Assembly: GCF_000690905.1 (NCBI RefSeq)
Contig: NZ_JMCL01000010.1
Coordinates: forward strand, 1-64,000
DNA: 64,000 nt
Direction of reading: 5' to 3'
Origin: Pseudomonas sp. Ant30-3
GTDB lineage: Bacteria; Pseudomonadota; Gammaproteobacteria; Pseudomonadales; Pseudomonadaceae
Shown here piece after piece: positions 61,962-64,000 of this stretch. The notes below the pieces were generated by a model. That model was not told where the DNA came from and did not search any database. It was given only the letters and a program-made list of their open reading frames with translations. Position 1 is the first letter of the stretch; every line of letters starts with the position of its first letter. A program made the translations under genes and the position numbers.

Positions 61962-62363
61962 CTAACGAATGGTCAGAATGGCTGCGCCCATCAAACCGCC
62001 GATGACGGCGAGATGCTCCAGAGCAAGCTGAAACTCTTCCATTTTCCTTGGTGGCGGGTATCTCCAGAAGGCGTGGTCCAGCGGGATGCTGAGCAAGGTG
62101 AACACGCCCAGTGCCCCGGCACCCAGCCAACCCATGGAGCGAAAATCGGTGACGAGCAATATCGAACCGACGAGTTCGGTGGTCACCATCAAAACCACGA
62201 TCAGACGGGGCATTGGCAGCCCGTGGGCCTTGATTGTCTCAACCATCACACCGAAGTTAAAAATGCCGAAAAGACCTGCAATCCAGAAAAACGAGGTCAA
62301 TATCAAACGGGCCAGTATCGAAAACGCTTCGCTCATGAGCAGGTCATGGATCAGACTGGGCAT
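61962..62363 (-). CDS. DoxX-family membrane protein
   Basis: 133 residues with four membrane helices (ILARLILTSFFWIAGLFGIFNFG, LIVVLMVTTELVGSILLV, LGAGALGVFTLLSI, LAVIGGLMGAAILTI) and a DoxX-typical ending with HAFWRYPPP. Members often accompany redox or detoxification genes; the activity is unknown. It ends 150 bp upstream of the epoxide-hydrolase gene on the same strand. It is divergent from the TetR gene, 114 bp away, so TetR may control it. Confidence 0.88.
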   Translation of the reverse strand: MPSLIHDLLMSEAFSILARLILTSFFWIAGLFGIFNFGVMVETIKAHGLPMPRLIVVLMVTTELVGSILLVTDFRSMGWLGAGALGVFTLLSIPLDHAFWRYPPPRKMEEFQLALEHLAVIGGLMGAAILTIR

Positions 62364-62477
62364 TGCTCTACCTACGGTGAGTCAGCGGTTCACGCGACAT
62401 TGCGCAAAGCCTGTTCACCTCGTACTTTAATGACTGTCTGCTGAATTTCTTACTCGCATTTCAGAGCTGTCGATCCT

Positions 62478-63113
62478 ATGCCAACGCCTTCGCTGGAGCC
62501 CCGTAAAATCCCGCAGCAAGCACGTGCGCAGGCCACTATTGAGGTGATTCTGGAGGGGGCTACTCAGGTTCTCGCCACTGACCGTCTGGCAGGCTTCAAT
62601 ACCAATGCGATCGCAGAGCGGGCAGGGACGAGCATCGGCACGTTTTATCAGTACTTCCCCAACAAGGAAGCCTTGTTGTTGGCGCTGATCCGACGGCAGA
62701 AGCAACAGATGTTCATCAATATTTCGGCATCGATGCAAGCGGCCTCAAACACAGATCTGGAGGGTGCCGCCCGCCTTTTAATCAGGGGCCGAATGAAACA
62801 CCTGCGCGACAATCAGTCCGTCGCGTTGATCCTCAGTCAGCAGGAAATGCATCTGCCCATTCACGCGATCAAAGCCGGGTACCTGACGCAAGGCAGTGAG
62901 TTGTTTGCGTCGAGACTTTCGCATTGGGGTGATACGGCGCGAGGCATTGATGTGTTGCGCGCGGCGACAACCGTGCCGGCGCTGGTTCGCGGCATTTTTG
63001 AGCGTTGGCTGAGCGACAGGCCTGAGAGTATGGACATTGCCGAGCAGGAAGCGGTGTGTGGCGTACTGGGTTACCTGCAATGCCTGAAGCGAGACCGGCA
63101 AGGTGTTGCTTGA
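62478..63113 (+). CDS. TetR-family transcriptional regulator
   Basis: 211 residues. The N-terminal helix-turn-helix is ATIEVILEGATQVLATD, then FNTNAIAERAGTSIGTFYQYFPNKEALL; the rest is a helical ligand-binding domain. It is divergent from DoxX and the hydrolase group and convergent with the Cif-like gene, suggesting that it represses the DoxX-hydrolase-RidA genes in response to an epoxide or related compound (inference, by analogy to CifR). Ribosome site weak. Confidence 0.92.
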   Translation: MPTPSLEPRKIPQQARAQATIEVILEGATQVLATDRLAGFNTNAIAERAGTSIGTFYQYFPNKEALLLALIRRQKQQMFINISASMQAASNTDLEGAARLLIRGRMKHLRDNQSVALILSQQEMHLPIHAIKAGYLTQGSELFASRLSHWGDTARGIDVLRAATTVPALVRGIFERWLSDRPESMDIAEQEAVCGVLGYLQCLKRDRQGVA

Positions 63114-63161
63114 CCCAGGCCAAACGAAGCTGCCGGGCACAACGCCCGGCATTCATTACGC

Positions 63162-64000
63162 TCATTTATCGGCGAGAAAATTTATTATTGTCGAGTTGAG
63201 TTCTGCGGGACATTCCTCCGGCATCCAATGACCACAATTCGGGATGACGACTCCCTTCATATTGGTAGCATACTTGGCGAGTTGATCGACTTGAAACTGT
63301 CCGACGGATACGGGCGAGCCTCCGCCGATTGCCATGGTCTTCATCGTCAACTTGTTCTTGAACAGAGGGATGTTGCGCTGTTGAGTCTCAGGCAGGGCGC
63401 GGTAATATTCCATCGCGGCGTGAAATGATTGAGGCTTGGAATATGAGCGCGCGTAGAGGCCTATAAGTTCGGACGTAAACACTTCTTTGTTGACGGCATG
63501 TGATTTTATGAAGTGCTCGAAGAATGAAACCTCTCTGCCCGCAACCAGCGTCTCTGCCAGGTTATTACCGGCGGCAAAGAAGCTGAAATGCCACATTGGC
63601 GACTCTCCCTGCGGAGTGAAGGACGGGAAGGTGTAAATCCCTTCGTCGGGCAGGGGGGCCTCCATAAATACAACATGTTTGAAATCAGCCTGATGTTCGG
63701 CAACCATCGGGAATGTGTTCCAGTTGCCAATGTCATGCGACACGAGATCCATCTGTCCATTCTGACTATGCGACTTGGCGAACTGATAGATAAGTTTGGC
63801 AACGTCCTGGCCGGCATAGGACTTCGGCGCGTCCGATTGGCCAAGGCCGGGTAAATCGATCGCCACAACAGTATGATTTTTTGCAAGCAGCGGCATTAGC
63901 TCGTTCCACTCATACCAGGTTTGCGCGAAGCCATGGACGAGAAGTACCAGCGGCCCCTTGCCGCCTTTGAGATAGTGAATTTTGACGCCGTCCACCGTCT
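63162..64000 (-). CDS. Cif-like epoxide hydrolase, 5' end outside the window
   Basis: 279 residues are visible; the frame remains open at the window edge and the GTG at 63995 is internal (DGVKIHYLKGGKGPLV). It closely resembles P. aeruginosa Cif along its whole length: VHGFAQTWYEWNELMP, nucleophile Asp in VSHDIGNWNTFPM, the acidic residue in MEAPLPDE, ring-opening His in MWHFSFFAAG, Tyr in EYYRALP, and His in NCGHWMPEE. Cif opens epoxides, is secreted and causes loss of the host CFTR channel; whether this homologue does so is unknown. The signal peptide would lie beyond 64000. Confidence 0.88.
   Translation of the reverse strand, partial: TVDGVKIHYLKGGKGPLVLLVHGFAQTWYEWNELMPLLAKNHTVVAIDLPGLGQSDAPKSYAGQDVAKLIYQFAKSHSQNGQMDLVSHDIGNWNTFPMVAEHQADFKHVVFMEAPLPDEGIYTFPSFTPQGESPMWHFSFFAAGNNLAETLVAGREVSFFEHFIKSHAVNKEVFTSELIGLYARSYSKPQSFHAAMEYYRALPETQQRNIPLFKNKLTMKTMAIGGGSPVSVGQFQVDQLAKYATNMKGVVIPNCGHWMPEECPAELNSTIINFLADK

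Overview
The window looks like a stretch of chromosome from the Pseudomonas fluorescens group. The evidence is a GC-rich coding style, an aprA-inh-aprDEF alkaline-protease locus followed by a serine-protease autotransporter, several families of Pseudomonas REP elements together with a REP-associated transposase, and close matches to Pseudomonas families such as FAN1, Cif-like hydrolase and GTAG-type REPs. No tRNA, rRNA, CRISPR array or prophage was recognised. It is dense, ordinary core and accessory chromosome with two large specialised loci.

Layout. 1-9.2 kb: the end of phosphoglucomutase, a pirin, a UvrD-like helicase, a small DUF1652-like protein, then an NTF2-AraC regulator followed by an apparent polyamine or amine catabolism operon (FAD oxidoreductase, cupin, PotF-like binding protein). 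9.3-9.8 kb: a REP-associated tyrosine transposase (RAYT) that carries a perfect palindromic terminator inside its own reading frame. 10.2-19.9 kb: the extracellular protease locus, consisting of serralysin, its periplasmic inhibitor, a complete type I secretion system, and a subtilase autotransporter separated from the rest by a perfect 40-bp inverted repeat. 20.2-28.8 kb: a YgdI-type lipoprotein, FAN1 nuclease overlapping an XPD-like helicase with an N-terminal RecB-like nuclease domain, a zeta-toxin-like kinase, a hybrid sensor kinase, a cupin and a membrane protein. 28.9-38.1 kb: stress and metabolic genes (hemerythrin, Zn-alcohol dehydrogenase, cation/proton antiporter, Yip1 protein, CinA-like amidase, SDR, PatB-like C-S lyase, AI-2E-type permease), with a 58-bp tandem REP array.

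38.1-55.5 kb: a 14-gene exopolysaccharide locus on the minus strand of Wzx/Wzy type. Its order of transcription is RfaH/NusG paralogue, outer-membrane beta-barrel, short OPX export protein, Wzc-type tyrosine kinase, WcaJ-type initiating transferase, UDP-glucose dehydrogenase, GT26, two GT4, Wzy, GT2, Wzx, GalE and a secreted GH16 hydrolase. A long AT-rich leader upstream holds a good sigma70-type promoter, a G9 homopolymer and an ops-like element at about +100, which fits RfaH-style antitermination acting on the operon's own leader. The repeat unit probably contains glucuronate and galactose-type sugars (inferred from Ugd and GalE).

55.8-64 kb: an LprI-MliC lysozyme-inhibitor fusion, a YcaC-type hydrolase, a sensor kinase, then a detoxification-like group with a RidA relative, two Tat-exported epoxide-hydrolase-family proteins, DoxX, a TetR regulator and, running off the end, a close relative of the P. 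aeruginosa epoxide hydrolase Cif.
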